In this document: positions 1 to 14,988 of the stretch, one piece after another
Position numbering within the stretch: position 1 is the first letter of the stretch
How the letters are laid out: each line of letters opens with the position of its first letter
Assembly: GCA_964035545.1 (NCBI GenBank)
Contig: OZ037768.1
Span: 20,024,700 to 20,088,699 of the forward strand
Source: Bugula neritina
Lineage: Eukaryota > Bryozoa > Gymnolaemata > Cheilostomatida > Bugulidae
Length of the DNA: 64,000 nt
Direction: 5' to 3'
Notes under the pieces: model-generated
Databases searched by the model: none
The model's input: only the letters and a program-made list of their open reading frames with translations
What the model was told of the DNA's origin: nothing
Translations under genes and position numbers: made by a program

Positions 1-15
1 GCTTTTTGTTTACAG

Positions 16-3000
16 AAGTAAGTGTATGTCCTGCACCATCTGTTGCTCACTACGCTGGTTACACCAAACAGTATACTACTGACTGTATAAATGGTAACTC
101 ATGTCAAGTTGGAGAGACTGTGGAACTCAAGTGTACAGATGAGGAAACAGAAACTCTAAATAAACACATCTGTGAGAGTTCTTCCAATCAGACTGACTGG
201 TTCCCTCAGCCCACATGTGGTAGGTTTTTGTCAAGAATTGTTATAGAGCTTTCAGTTTATCATTTTATTGAATAAATTTACAGATACTATGTAATTTTAT
301 CACTTCTTACAGCGCCTATTATTTTGTATTTTTCCTTGAGTTAGCCTGCTATACTTATCCCTATTTATGTTCTTTGCCAAATTTTGCTACATCTTTTTCT
401 TGTAATTTAACATGTAATCCAAGTGAATAATAATTATGGTTTCTATTTGCATTGTTTGCAAAACATTCTATCTAATAATTCTGGCTACATTTAGGTGCAT
501 ACTGCAATGCCCCTCCTCACGTTCACTCTATTGACTGCTCAAGCTCTTTAGGAGAGTTTTCTCCAGGCAGATATGCGCACGGAACAGTGATACAATGCAC
601 CTGTGCACCTGGATTTGTGAAAGGTGAGCATTCTATGGGTGATGCTTCTATAATAATTTGTCTATTCAAAGATTCTGAGTTTTATACCCAATTACAGTTC
701 CTTCAGTCTCTTAGCAACTTTTATTTAAAAGATACTGGTGATTTGGCAGTTTTTAAATGATATCACACAGCATAAGCCTGAAAATCAACGCGCTCTACGT
801 TCTAGGGCAGAAAAAGTTCATTTTGAGGATATCAATGTGGTATATATACTGGTTAGAATCATAGGTCGTATGCTTTTCAACAACTCAAGTTCAGTTGTAA
901 AATTTAAATCATACCTTGTGATTTTGAGTTGCAGCTGCTATGGTAATTTTTAAATTAATCTGTTTAGGTGGAAATGCTGATGATCCTACTATGACATGTG
1001 CTGACGATGGTTGGAAAGTTAACAACTCATGCTTGGGTAAAAACTGGAATTATTTGTGTACACTAAATAAGTATTCATGATTGTTTGAAGTAATAGTTAT
1101 TTCACTAATAATTTTCAATTACACATTATAATAAACTTTCAGCTGATGCTCTTCCACTGCACCAGCAGAATGTAGATGTAAGATACTTGAAAATAGAAGA
1201 AAGGCCGTTTATCAGTATTTCTTGTGAAGACGGGTTTTATTTCAACAGACCTGCACCCCACGGCACATTGCTCTTTGACCTAGCTGAGGATGCGGCAGTT
1301 CTAAATGATACTTTATGTATACGTAAGTTTTCAGCTGCAATTTTAATTGTTTCTCATGCCAATTAGCTGCTAAAAATCAAATATCTCTTATGCATTTTAA
1401 TGTAAAATTGCTTTTTAATATAATTTAAATAAAGATAGGAAATTTATTTACATCACTGTATTTGTTTTTAAATACAACTTGGATTTAGCCATCATTTTAT
1501 GTGGTCATTTATAAAATATTGGTCATTTATTTATAATCCATTAAATTACAGGATAGACCATAATTTTTAATGGAGCCGAATATTAAACCTGAAGTCACTT
1601 GTTTTTTAGTTTCATTGTTCTATTAAATAATATAAGGTTTACTAATACTACTTCAAAGATAACTTATAAATGGCAACATATTATTATATTGCATCTGGAC
1701 AAAATCGGTTTAAGTCGTCTGCATGAAATTAGCTTCTTTCCTTCTCCTCTTTTATTATGCTGTGAAAATGTGACTTAATGAACAGAATAATAAGCTATTT
1801 TTTCAGCTTGTGTTATGTTTGATTATCAATAGTTAAGTTTTTCCTCGGTGCAAATGATTTGAACAAACATCTATTTAAATTGTTGAGAGAAGTCATCGAT
1901 TATATATATGTACATTTCGTTTTAAATATTTTTTTCTTATTTTCAGCTGGCTGCAGCCTTCTAGAAATTGAACAGGCCATTGATGGAGTGGTTATTATTC
2001 CGAAAGTTTCATTTTACGGACTGAATGCTGAGGTTGTCCTCGGATGTGCTGATGGTCAAATATTGGATGGAGCACAAGGTAGCCATATTAATTTTAAAGG
2101 CTTCCATGTTGCAAAACTTTCAAACAACAGTTTTCTGATGAAGTAGTTTTTCAGAGTAACTCGTTTAAGTTATGTGAACTTCACTGACATGATTGTGGGT
2201 AAATTTATTGAATCGTCTCATTTAAATATGTTGCCAAGAATGCAGTTATAGTTTTCAAATTAAGGTTTGGAAACAATTTTGCGATGCATTGGAATCAATG
2301 ATGCGAGATTTAATGAGAGGGCTAAGATCGTTGGCTTCATCTGGGACAATTTACCTACAAACACCTCATGTATGCATGGTAAGAAGAAAGCAATATTATT
2401 TCGCGATTACTAAAACATCAGAAAAACGTGACCTTAAACTGAAATGTATTTCTTGTAGAAGAGCGTTAAATGATTCTAGCATTTTTTACACAGCTGTCTA
2501 AAAGGCCATAATAGTGAAATATTGTTTTAGCAAACATAGAAAATATTTGCGGGTGCAATTTGCATATGAGTTTGAGTTTTTTGGATGAAATATAAATAAT
2601 AATTTATTGATATGGATGCTACTTTACAACAAATAATATTTACGTATATTTATATGTCACTAAACTTATAGAACGATAGGTCTAACTTGAAAAAGCTGTG
2701 TATAAAAGTTGTATTTTTTTAGAATTATTTGAAAGTAATTTATTTTAATTTCATTCTTGAAGCTGGAACTACAACTGAAGTTGACACTTCTCCTGACTCT
2801 ACCACAATATCTTTCAAATCCGAGTCTACAACTGGTTCGCAAACAATCTCTGATGTTCCAACCACAATAACAGAAGCAGATACCACAATTAATGCTGACA
2901 CTTCTCCTGATTTGACTACAACTGAAGTTGACACTTCCCCTGACTCTACCACAATATCTTTCAAATCAGAGTCTACAACTGGTGCGCAAACAATTTCTGA

Positions 3001-6000
3001 TGTTCCAACAACAATTACAGAAGTAGACACCACAATTAATGCTGACACTTCTCCTGATTTGACTACAACTGAAGTTGACACTTCTCCTGACTCTACCACA
3101 ACAGCATTCAAATCAGAGTCTACAACTGGTGCGCAAACAATTTCTGATGTTCCAACCACAATAACAGAAGCAGATACCACAATTAATATTGACACTTCTC
3201 CTGATTTAACTACAACTGAAGTTGACACTTCTCCTGACTCTACCACAACAGCATTCGGATCAGAGTCTACAACTGATGCGCAAACAATTTCTGATGTTCC
3301 AACAACAATTACAGAAGTAGACACCACAATTAATGCCGACACTTCTCCTGATTTGACCACAACTGAAGTTGACGCTTCCCCTGACTCTACCACAATATCT
3401 TTCAAATCCGAGTCTACAACTGGTGCGCAAACAATTTCTGATGTTCCAACAACAGTAACAGAAGTAGACACCTCAATTAATGCTGACACTTCTCCTGATT
3501 TGACCACAACTGAAGTTGACGCTTCTCCTGACTCTACCACAATATCTTTCAAATCAGAGTCTACAACTGGTGCGCAAACAATCTCTGATGTTCCAACCAC
3601 AATAACAGGAGTAGACACCACAATTAATGCTGACACTTCTCCTGATTTGACCACAACTGAAGTTGACGCTTCTCCTGACTTTACCACAATATCTTTCAAA
3701 TCAGAGTCTACAACTGGTTCGCAAACAATCTCTGATGTTACAACCACAATAACAGAAGCAGATACCACAATTAATGCTGACACTTCTCCTGATTTGACTA
3801 CAACTGAAGTTGACACTTCTCCTGATTCAACCACGACATCTTTCAAATCAGAGTCTACAACTGATGCGCAAACAATTTCTGATGTTCCAACCACAATAAC
3901 AGAAGCAGATACCACAATTAATGCTGACACTTCTCCTGATTTAACCACAACTGAAGTTGACGCTTCTCCTGACTCTACCACAATATCATTCAAATCAGAG
4001 TCTACAACTGGTTCGCAAACAATCTCTGATGTTCCAACCACAATAACAGAAGCAGATACCACAATTAATATTGACACTTCTCCTGATTTGTCTACAACTG
4101 AAGTTGACACTCCTTTTAACTCAACCACAACATCTTTCAAATCAGAGTCTACAACTGGTGCGCAAACAATTTCTGATGTTCCAACCACAATTACAGAAGT
4201 AGACACCACAATTAATGCCGACACTTCTCCTGATTTGACTACAACTGAAGTTGACACTTCTCCTGATTCTACCACAACAGCATTCAAATCAGAGTCTACA
4301 ACTGGTGCGCAAACAATCTCCGATGTTCCAACAACAGTAACAGAAGTAGACACTACAATTAATGCTGACACTTCTCCTGATTTGACTACAACTGAAGTTG
4401 ACACTTCTCTTGACTCTACCACAGTATCTTTCAAATCAGAGTCTACAACTGGTGCGCAAACAATCTCTGATGTTCCAACAACAATTACAGAAGTAGACAC
4501 CACAATTAATGCTGACACTTCTCCTGATTCGACTACAACTGAAGTTGACACTCCTTTTGACTCAACCACGACATCTTTCAAATCAGAGTCCACAACTGGT
4601 GCGCAAACAATTTCTGATGTTCCAACAACAATTACAGAAGTAGACACCACAATTAATACTGACACTTCTCCTGATTTGACCACAACTGAAGTTGACGCTT
4701 CTTCTGACTCTACCACAACAGCATTCAAATCAGAGTCTACAACTGGTGCGCAAACGATCTCTGATGTTCCAACAACAGTAACAGAAGTAGACACCACAAT
4801 TAATGCTGACACTTCTCCTGATTTGACTACAACTGAAGTTGACACTTCTCCTGACTCTACCACAATATCTTTCAAATCAGAGTCTACAACTGATGCGCAA
4901 ACAATTTCTGATGTTCCAACAACAATTACAGAAGTAGACACCACAATTAATGCTGACACTTCTCCTGATTTGACTACAACTGAAGTTGACACTTCTCCTG
5001 ACTCTACCACAACAGCATTCAAATCAGAGTCTACAACTGGTGCGCAAACAATCTCTGATGTTCCAACCACAATAACAGAAGTAGACACCACAATTAATGC
5101 TGACACTTCTCCTGATTTGACTACAACTGAAGTTGACACTTCTCCTGACTCTACCACAACAGCATTCAAATCAGAGTCTACAACTGGTACGCAAACAATC
5201 TCTGATGTTCCAACCACACTAACAGAAGCAGATACCACAATTAATGCTGACACTTCTCCTGATTTAACCACAACTGAAGTTGACGCTTCTCCTGACTCTA
5301 CCACAATATCATTCAAATCAGAGTCTACAACTGGTTCGCAAACAATCTCTGATGTTCCAACCACAATAACAGAAGCAGATACCACAATTAATGCTGACAC
5401 TTCTCCTGATTTGACTACAACTGAAGTTGACACTTCTCCTGACTCTACCACGACATCTTTCAAATCAGAGTCTACAACTGGTGCGCAAACAATTTCTGAT
5501 GTTCCAACAACAGTAACAGAAGTAGACACCACAATTAATGCTGACACTTCTCCTGATTTGACTACAACTGAAGTTGATACTTCTCCTGACTCTACCACAA
5601 CAGCATTCAAATCAGAGTCTACAACTGGTGCGCAAACAATCTCTGATGTTCCAACCACAATAACAGAAGCAGATACCACAATTAATATTGACACTTCTCC
5701 TGATTTGTCTACAACTGAAGTTGACACTCCTTTTAACTCAACCACAACATCTTTCAAATCAGAGTCTACAACTGGTGCGCAAACAATTTCTGATGTTCCA
5801 ACCACAATTACAGAAGTAGACACCACAATTAATGCCGACACTTCTCCTGATTTGACTACAACTGAAGTTGACACTTCTCCTGATTCTACCACAACAGCAT
5901 TCAAATCAGAGTCTACAACTGGTGCGCAAACAATCTCTGATGTTCCAACAACAGTAACAGAAGTAGACACCACAATTAATGCTGACACTTCTCCTGATTT

Positions 6001-9000
6001 GACTACAACTGAAGTTGACACTTCTCCTGACTCTACCACAACAGCATTCAAATCAGAGTCTACAACTGGTGCGCAAACAATCTCTGATGTTCCAACCACA
6101 ATAACAGAAGTAGACACCACAATTAATGCTGACACTTCTCCTGATTTGACTACAACTGAAGTTGACACTTCTCCTGACTCTACCACAACAGCATTCAAAT
6201 CAGAGTCTACAACTGGTACGCAAACAATCTCTGATGTTCCAACCACAATAACAGAAGCAGATACCACAATTAATATTGACACTTCTCCTGATTCGACTAC
6301 AACTGAAGTTGACACATCTTTTGACTCAACCACGACATCTTTCAAATCAGAGTCCACAACTGGTGCGCAACCAATTTCTGATGTTCCAACAACAATTACA
6401 GAAGTAGACACCACAATTAATACTGACACTTCTCCTGATTTGACCACAACTGAAGTTGACAGTTCTCCTGACTCTACCACAACAGCATTCAAATCAGAGT
6501 CTACAACTGGTGCGCAAACAATTTCTGATGTTCCAACAACTATTACAGAAGTAGACACCACAATTAATGCTGACACTTCTCCTGATTTGACTACAACTGA
6601 AGTTGACACTTCTCCTGACTCTACCACAACAGCATTCAAATCAGAATCCACAACTGGTGCGCAAACAATTTCTGATGTTCCAACAACAATTACAGAAGTA
6701 GACACCACAATTAATGTTGACACTTCTCCTGATTTGACCACAACTGAAGTTGACACTTCTCCTGACTCTACCACAACAGCATTCAAATCAGAGTCTACAA
6801 CTGGTGCGCAAACAATTTCTGATGTTCCAACAACTATTACAGAAGTAGACACCACAATTAATGCTGACACTTCTCCTGATTTGACTACAACTGAAGTTGA
6901 CAGTTCTCCTGACTCTACCACAACAGCATTCAAATCAGAATCCACAACTGGTGCGCAAACAATTTCTGATGTTCCAACAACAATTACAGAAGTAGACACC
7001 ACAATTAATGCCGACACTTCTCCTGATTTGACCACAACTGAAGTTGACGCTTCTCCTGACTCTACCACAACAGCATTCAAATCCGAGTCTACAACTGGTG
7101 CGCAAACAATTTCTGATGTTCCAACAACAGTAACAGAAGTAGACACCACAATTAATGCTGACACTTCTCCTGATTTGACTACAACTGAAGGTGACACTTC
7201 TCCTGACTCTACCACAACAGCATTCAAATCAGAATCCACAACTGGTGCGCAAACAATTTCTGATGTTCCAACAACAATTACAGAAGTAGACACCACAATT
7301 AATGCCGACACTTCTCCTGATTTGACCACAACTCAAGTTGACGCTTCTCCTGACTCTACCACAACAGCATTTAAATCCGAGTCTACAACTGGTGCGCAAA
7401 CAATTTCTGATGTTCCAACAACAGTAACAGAAGTAGACACCACAATTAATGCTGACACTTCTCCTGATTTGACTACAACTGAAGTTGACACTTCTCCTGA
7501 CTCTACCACAATATCTTTCAAATCAGAGTCTACAACTGATGCGCAAACAATTTCTGATGTTCCAACAACAATTACAGAAGTAGACACCACAATTAATGCT
7601 GACACTTCTCCTGATTTGACCACAACTGAAGTTGACACTTCTCCTGACTCAACCACAACATCTTTCATATCAGAGTCTACAACTGCTACGCAAACAATCT
7701 CAGATGTTCCAACCACAATAACAGAAGCAGATACCACATTTAATGCTGACACTTCTCTTGATTTGACTACAACCAATGTTGACACTTCTCCTGACTCTAC
7801 CACAACAATATTCAAATTAGAGTCTACAACTGGTGCGCAAACAATCTCTGATGTTCCAACAACAATTACAGAAGTAGACACCACAATTAATACTGACACT
7901 TCTCCTGATTTATCTACAACTGAAGTTGACACTCCTTTTAACTCAACCACGACATCTCTCAAATCAGAGTCTACAACTGTTGCCCAAACAATTTCTGATG
8001 TTCCAACCACAATAACAGAAGCAGATACCACAATTAATGCTGACACTTCTCCTGATTTGACTACAACTGAAGTAGACACTTCTCCTGACTCTGCCACAAC
8101 AGCATTCAAATCAGAGTCTACAACTGGTGCGCAAACAATCTCTGATGTTCCAACCACAATAACAGAAGCAGATACCACAATTAATGCTGACACTTCTCCT
8201 GATTTGACTACAACTGAAGTTGACACTTCTCCTGACTCTACCACAACAGTATTCAAATTAGAGTCTACAACTGGTGCGCAAACAATCTCTGATGTTCCAA
8301 CAACAATTACAGAAGTAGACACCACAATTAATACTGACACTTCTCCTGATTTATCTACAACTGAAGTTGACACTCCTTTTAACTCAACCACGACATCTTT
8401 CAAATCAGAGTCTACAACTGTTGCCCAAACAATTTCTGATGTTCCAACAACCATTACAGAAATAGACACTACAATTAATGCTGACACTTCTCCTGATTTG
8501 ACCACAACTGAGGTTGACACTTCTTCTGACTCTACCACAATATCTTTCAACTCAGAGTCTACAGCTGGTGCGCAAACAATTTCTGATGTTCCAACAACAA
8601 TTACAGAAGTAGACACCACAATTAATATTGACACTTCTCCTGCTTTGACCACAACTGAAGTTGACACTTCTCCTGACTCTACCACATTAGCATTCAAATC
8701 AGAGTCTACAACTGCTGCGCAAACAATCTCTTATATTCCAACCACAATAACAAAAGCAGATACCACAATTAACATTGACACTTCTCCTGATTTAACTACA
8801 ACTGAAGTTGACACTCCTTTTGACTCAACCACGACATCTTTCAACTCAGAATCTACAACTGGTGCGCAAACAATTTCTGATGTTCCAACAACAGTAACAG
8901 AAGCAGACACTACAATTACTGCTGACACTTCTCCTGGTTTGACTGCAACTAAAATTCATACTCCTTCTAACTTCGTACCCAGTAACCCTACTACGTCTGC

Positions 9001-10170
9001 AGTGACAGATCCTACACCCGATTCTTATGTAACAGCTCCTGTAGCAAAGTCTACTACAGAAGTCATGTCTACTTCAACTGTTGCAGACACTACTACCGAA
9101 CTCCATAGCGGTAAGTACACTTAGGTAATTTTTTCAAGTTCGTATTTTCTAAGTGCTTTTTTCCAAGCAACTCTTCCAACTCTGTTTATCCTACAGACCA
9201 GCTCTCTTCAGTACAGTCTTCTCGCTCTGACTCAACGCCTGGTTCAACTAACAGTGATGTCACAAGTGACCCTCCTTCTTCTACCTCTGAAGCTGTTGTG
9301 CCTACTATGACAGAGATTGAATATATGATTCCTATGGATTTTACCACAGGTATTGTTTTTTTCTTTCATTCAATCTTAGTTTTGTTCCTAATGCTCATAG
9401 TTTTATGTCTAATAATATATATGCAGTTGAATATTGTATAATTTTATTCAGTTTTCAATCAAACCTATAGGTATATTTTGAAGCTCACTCTGCTTTGATG
9501 TATATAATGCTGTTTGCACTAAGTTAGTGCTCTTGCTATAGTTTTGCAATGCTAGTTAGCCAACTTATTGATCAATTTAAAAAGTTATTTTGCATTTTGG
9601 TGTCAGTTTCATGATTTTTTATAAAGTAAATGTAATTGGAAACTCGTTTCATGTATTTTACTTTTTCTTTTTAAGTACGTTAAGAAGCACTAATCTTATT
9701 TATCATGAATTCAGCATAATATCCTCTTGAGTTGCACATTTGCATTTTCGTTATTTTGTATTTTCCTGATTTGTGTTGTAGAGCGGGACACAGATCCTGT
9801 TGCTGAGGAGACGCCTTTCTACTATCAAACCACATGTAATATACTCCCTCCCTCCTTCATGTTTTTTATCAATTGGTCATATGCTGTCTGTCCAATATTC
9901 TCTTTTTTTAAATTACTTTTTTGTGTGACTGAGCTGTTAGATTCACATATATTGCTATAGATCTCATCAGTGTTTGTCCATTGCATATATTATTTATACT
10001 TTCATACATTTTTAGATGAGAAGCCTTGGCGAGAAACGACTGCTGAATTTTCATCGCCCACTCCATTGGGACTTGAGGGTTCAAGTGATAGCCCACCAAC
10101 ACTCGCATCTTCATTGGTTTTCATCATATTCATGTTGATTCTTCATGTTGTTTTTGTTTTGCTATTTTAA
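16..10170 (+). CDS. Sushi-domain, mucin-repeat surface protein with GPI-like C-terminus (5' end outside window)
   Basis: Ten exons joined by GT-AG introns, all in phase 1 as is usual for sushi modules: 16-219, 495-623, 968-1036, 1143-1322, 1947-2078, 2265-2378, 2763-9110, 9197-9349, 9782-9835, 10016-10170 (stop TAA). They give 2,511 residues in window; the start and any signal peptide lie to the left. Exons 1-6 encode three or four Cys-paired CCP-like modules, e.g. exons 2+3 with Cys...CTCAPGFVKGG...C...GW...SC and exons 5+6 with GCADG...RC...W...SC. The module in exon 4 is poor in Cys. Exon 7 (6.3 kb) is a Thr/Ser-rich, Cys-free tandem repeat, probably densely O-glycosylated. The last exon has a small-residue cluster (GSSDS) followed by about 18 hydrophobic residues at the very end with no cytoplasmic tail. 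That is the layout of a GPI-attachment signal; a tail-less transmembrane anchor is the alternative. The ligand is unknown. Inference: cell-surface or glycocalyx protein. Confidence 0.88.
2763..8960 (+). repeat. Coding tandem repeat, 147 bp (49 aa) x about 42
   Basis: One exon holds about 42 head-to-tail units of exactly 147 bp, so every copy keeps the reading frame. A unit reads roughly EVDTSPDSTT, then (I/T)(S/A)FKSESTT, then GAQTISDVPTT, then ITEVDTTINADTSPDLTTT. About 45% of residues are Thr or Ser; there are 9 acidic residues, one Lys and no Cys. Copies differ by a few substitutions, and blocks of several units are themselves duplicated, e.g. about 390 bp near 4021 recurs near 5638, an offset of 11 units. 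The last unit decays near 8930-8960 into non-repeat Thr/Pro-rich sequence. The array is expected to vary in length between alleles. Confidence 0.96.
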
Positions 10171-11060
10171 ATCATCCCTAGGACCATTGGTCATTGAAAG
10201 ATAAAATCAGCTATAATTTACACTATGCTGGAAAAAATCATAGGGTTTTCTTTTGTCTTTCTAATGGTATTTTTTTGTAAGTTTTTTTGCTTTCCATGTT
10301 GATCTGTAAATGTGACTATTGCTCCGTTTTACTGGCTACACTTGAAATGGTGACCAAAGCTCTGCTCAGCTTAGAAATATTCTAAATCAACATTTACCTT
10401 CTGTTACAAGAACAATCCAACTACAGTTCCATCACAGAGCCATTATTTCATTGGTTAATACCTTTCCACAGACTCGCATCGCCAGCTGTTTATCCAAGCA
10501 TTGCAGCCATCTTTATCTACATCACTAACACTTGAGATCTCCTGCCATTTCTACCTCTTGTCTCTGTTTACTGAGTAACTTTCGCCTGCAGATCTTTACC
10601 AAGAGGACGGTGCTTTTACTGAGAACTTTCCCAGTGACAATATAATCAACTCTGAACATAGTTTGACTACTCTTAGCATCACACGCTGCTTTGACTATGA
10701 TGAGCGATTTTGCATCTACTTTCATTTGGAATCAGAGTCAGCCATTACAACAACCATCAACCTGGCTCTCATTGTGGATTGAATGGAAGTTAGATAAGAA
10801 ACTAATTGCAACAAATACTATTCACTATATGTGTGCAGTTTAAGCGTAGACATAGTCACATCTATCAGATCTTCATGTTGTATGTATGTCTGTCTCTTTT
10901 TCTGTCTGTCTGCCCATATGTTTTTTGTTTTCGAATTATGAAATTAATTTAGTCTTGTGTTTTTATTTGTATACCATTATAAGACTCTTTGTGTACTGTC
11001 AAATTAATGTGTCATGTTCAAACTATCATTATATTTAACCAATAAATTATGTCCATAGTT
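10171..11060 (+). other. Probable 3' UTR of the mucin-like gene, with AATAAA at 11041-11046
   Basis: No coding exon was found after the stop at 10170. A canonical AATAAA lies at 11041-11046, about 870 bp downstream, and is the best poly(A) signal candidate for this gene. Confidence 0.45.
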
Positions 11061-13640
11061 ATTATGTTTAGTTTTAACTTCTCAAATCATGCAAATTATT
11101 ATGCTTGTGTGCATGATCTTCAAATACACTCTAGAGTTACCTTGAGTTGTGGAAATATTCAAATTGAACTTTAATCAGTGAAAGTTTTCCTCTCAGCTTT
11201 TGAAACCTTCACACACCAGTTGGTCGTCATCGTGCAACGCAACATCAACACGTGCATTATTTAAGCACAAACTTCATTAAAAAGGCTATGTGATTGCACA
11301 AGCATACATATAAGCAAGCATTCGAGTGCAAGCACTTGTAATAACTTGAATGCAGCTATAAGTACTTGTGCAAGCATGTAGAAATTATATAAAGTGCAAC
11401 GCTATAAAGAGGCAATGTCCTTGCTTTCAAATGACCACATTATGATGAGCCAAGCCAATGCTAAACATCCCTATTTATAATTTTGAGCCGCACTATTTGC
11501 AGTTGCTGGTCAGCTCTCATTCTCAACCTGAACAAAAGATTGAAGGATTCCTTAAAATTGTCCAGAGTGGCAAACTTTAACCTCTTCTATAATTTCATCA
11601 CATTTCTACAATTTTGTCAGTGTGGTAAAAGCAGTCTTTCCCCCCCCCCCTCAAGTTTGCAAGCTAGCTCACTACTCTTTACACTACACACTTTATGCAG
11701 TTAAAATAAAATTACAGTTATCAAATTAATATCTGTTATAGCAGATGCTGCTTGGATAGCAAGCCAAGAGTTTCTGAGAATTTTATGGCAACTTAAAGAA
11801 TGAAAGCAAATTGCAGAGCTATAGCGCTGGTAAAAAAGCTTTTAACATTAAAAGAACCGTAATCCTAAATATTTTATAAATATATGAACCCCTTGCACAC
11901 AGTCGTACATTTGTTTAACTAGGTTTCTACTTTCGAAGTAGCTTTTAGTAAAGATTTTAGTAATGGAATTGTCGAAGTCTATAAAGTCGCCAACAGAGGG
12001 AAGAGGAAGATGTGCAGCACATCCAAAGAGCATTTTATTGAGAGAGCTGGGCATGTTGAAATCGTCTGATGCTCCTATCTTCAACAGAGACATTACGCTG
12101 ACACTCCTACACACACAGTAACTGCTAATCCAATTACTTATTGAGTGTATTTAATATCTTTATACAGTTTCCATTGCATTTTCCTGTTAATTTATAGCAG
12201 TTTTACATAATAAAAGTAGAAGCGTTTTGCAAAAGAAATGAGTTCAAGTGTTTTCCACATCCTTATTGGGGCAAATTATGCATCTGGCTATAAATATTGT
12301 TTTTCAAACTTTAGTTTAAGCAGAAGTTTTTACCAGCTCAAACTATAATTTTCAGTATTTACATCAACTACGTATGACAAGTAAGCTGAAAAGTCTCCTA
12401 TGAAACTTTCAGTTGTAAGTGTAATAAGCTTTCAAAAGTTAGGAAGTTTGATTAAAAAGTAATCTAAAACTTAAAAATAAAGTTTTCTCCACAGTTAAAA
12501 ATTATGAGAACATTTTTCAGCCCAGTGCTCCAGTATTTCCAAAATTTCAATAGCCTGAATATTATGGTGGCTCACGGATTTCATATATCTATAGAAAGGG
12601 GGGAGTTCGCCACCCCCTTCCCCTTGGAATTGTTAGAGGCAGTCATGGCGTTTCTACCACTGAACTGAAACTATAACCATAGTTATAGTTCAATGGTTTC
12701 TACATTCCAGCACCACACGGAATGCCACGTGGTAATTAGTGGCATGATTATTGTTGGGCCTTCAATCAGGATGGGGGATCTAGTTAGATTACGAGAAACA
12801 GTCTGCTCCTGCGTCAGTTATGATCAGTTAAAGAAAGAGTGAACACTTGTGTATAGTAGTAGCAGTGTATGGACTAATTATAACGTTTGTTGTTGTATCT
12901 ATCGTATAAAATATATTGTATAATTCTCACGAGACAAACCAGTGAAGTCGATTGTGTAGTTTGAGTAATGCACTAATGAGCTTACACACCTTACCAACAA
13001 TAACATATAGACCTACAATATTTTAGTTTTTTTGTAGATTTTTGTTTGATGTGTGGCGTGAAATGTCTCTCTCTCACCAGAACATGCTTTCTCTTGAACT
13101 AAATTTTTCCAATTTATGACTTCTCATCTATAGCACACTGGTTTTGTTCAGCTTTCGCAGCTATGTTGTAGTGACAGAAGATTTATTTAATTATAGTGTT
13201 TGCGTGAGAATTTTCAAACTTTGTCAGATCCCTACTGTACTAAATATTTAAAATTTGAAATGCTTGAAATGTACTTTTCTGATTCTGCAACACTATATAA
13301 TTAGAAAAAGAATTTGACAGAATAAAGGCTGAGTTTGAAATATTATTCACAATTAATTTGGGAAACTTGAAATTTAGTTAAATTTATGGTGACCTGTCTA
13401 TTTCTCTGGTAAAACCTTTTAACTTGAAGGTGCTTTTTGGCTATTTATGTTGTTTATTAGGTAGTTGAAGGCATATGGCCCGCTCTACCTGTACCTACCT
13501 GGGCTGAAAAATGTTCTCAGCATTTTTAACTGTGGAGAAAACCTTAGTTTGAAGTTTTAGATTACTTTTTAATCAAACTTTCTGACTTTTGAAAGCTTAT
13601 CACACTTACAACTGATCTAAAGCTTTTTCTTCCATCTATT
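11061..13640. other. Intergenic region; no confident gene
   Basis: AT-rich DNA between the mucin-like gene and the next plus-strand gene. It holds a short poly-C tract near 11641-11650, an 88-codon open frame on the minus strand (11848-12114; see findings) and the inverted-repeat pair at 12410-12525 and 13499-13614. Nothing else was recognised. Confidence 0.5.
12410..13614. mobile_element. Possible non-autonomous element bounded by 116-bp inverted repeats
   Basis: The segment 12410-12525 reappears as its reverse complement at 13499-13614, same length, with about a dozen differences. About 970 bp lie between the arms, with no transposase frame visible. Shared landmarks are the CAGTTGTAAGTG outer end and the TTTTTCAGCCCAG inner end. 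No clear target-site duplication was found, so it may be a degraded MITE-like element or an inverted segmental duplication. Confidence 0.5.
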
Positions 13641-13668
13641 AGCAAATATTTATCTGAAATATCTTTAA

Positions 13669-14988
<1,320 letters not shown>

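Noticed and set aside
2740-8928. Very long open frames on the minus strand across the mucin exon (1,529 and 454 codons)
   Set aside because: The repeat period is a multiple of three and the unit has no stop in this antisense frame, so openness is automatic. Composition is a Val/Ser-rich mirror of the sense repeat and there are no splice or start signals.
12743-12990. TGTTGGG... start and CACGAGACAAACC segment resembling an LTR edge
   Set aside because: No second LTR, primer-binding site, polypurine tract or pol-like frame was found nearby; the resemblance is too weak.
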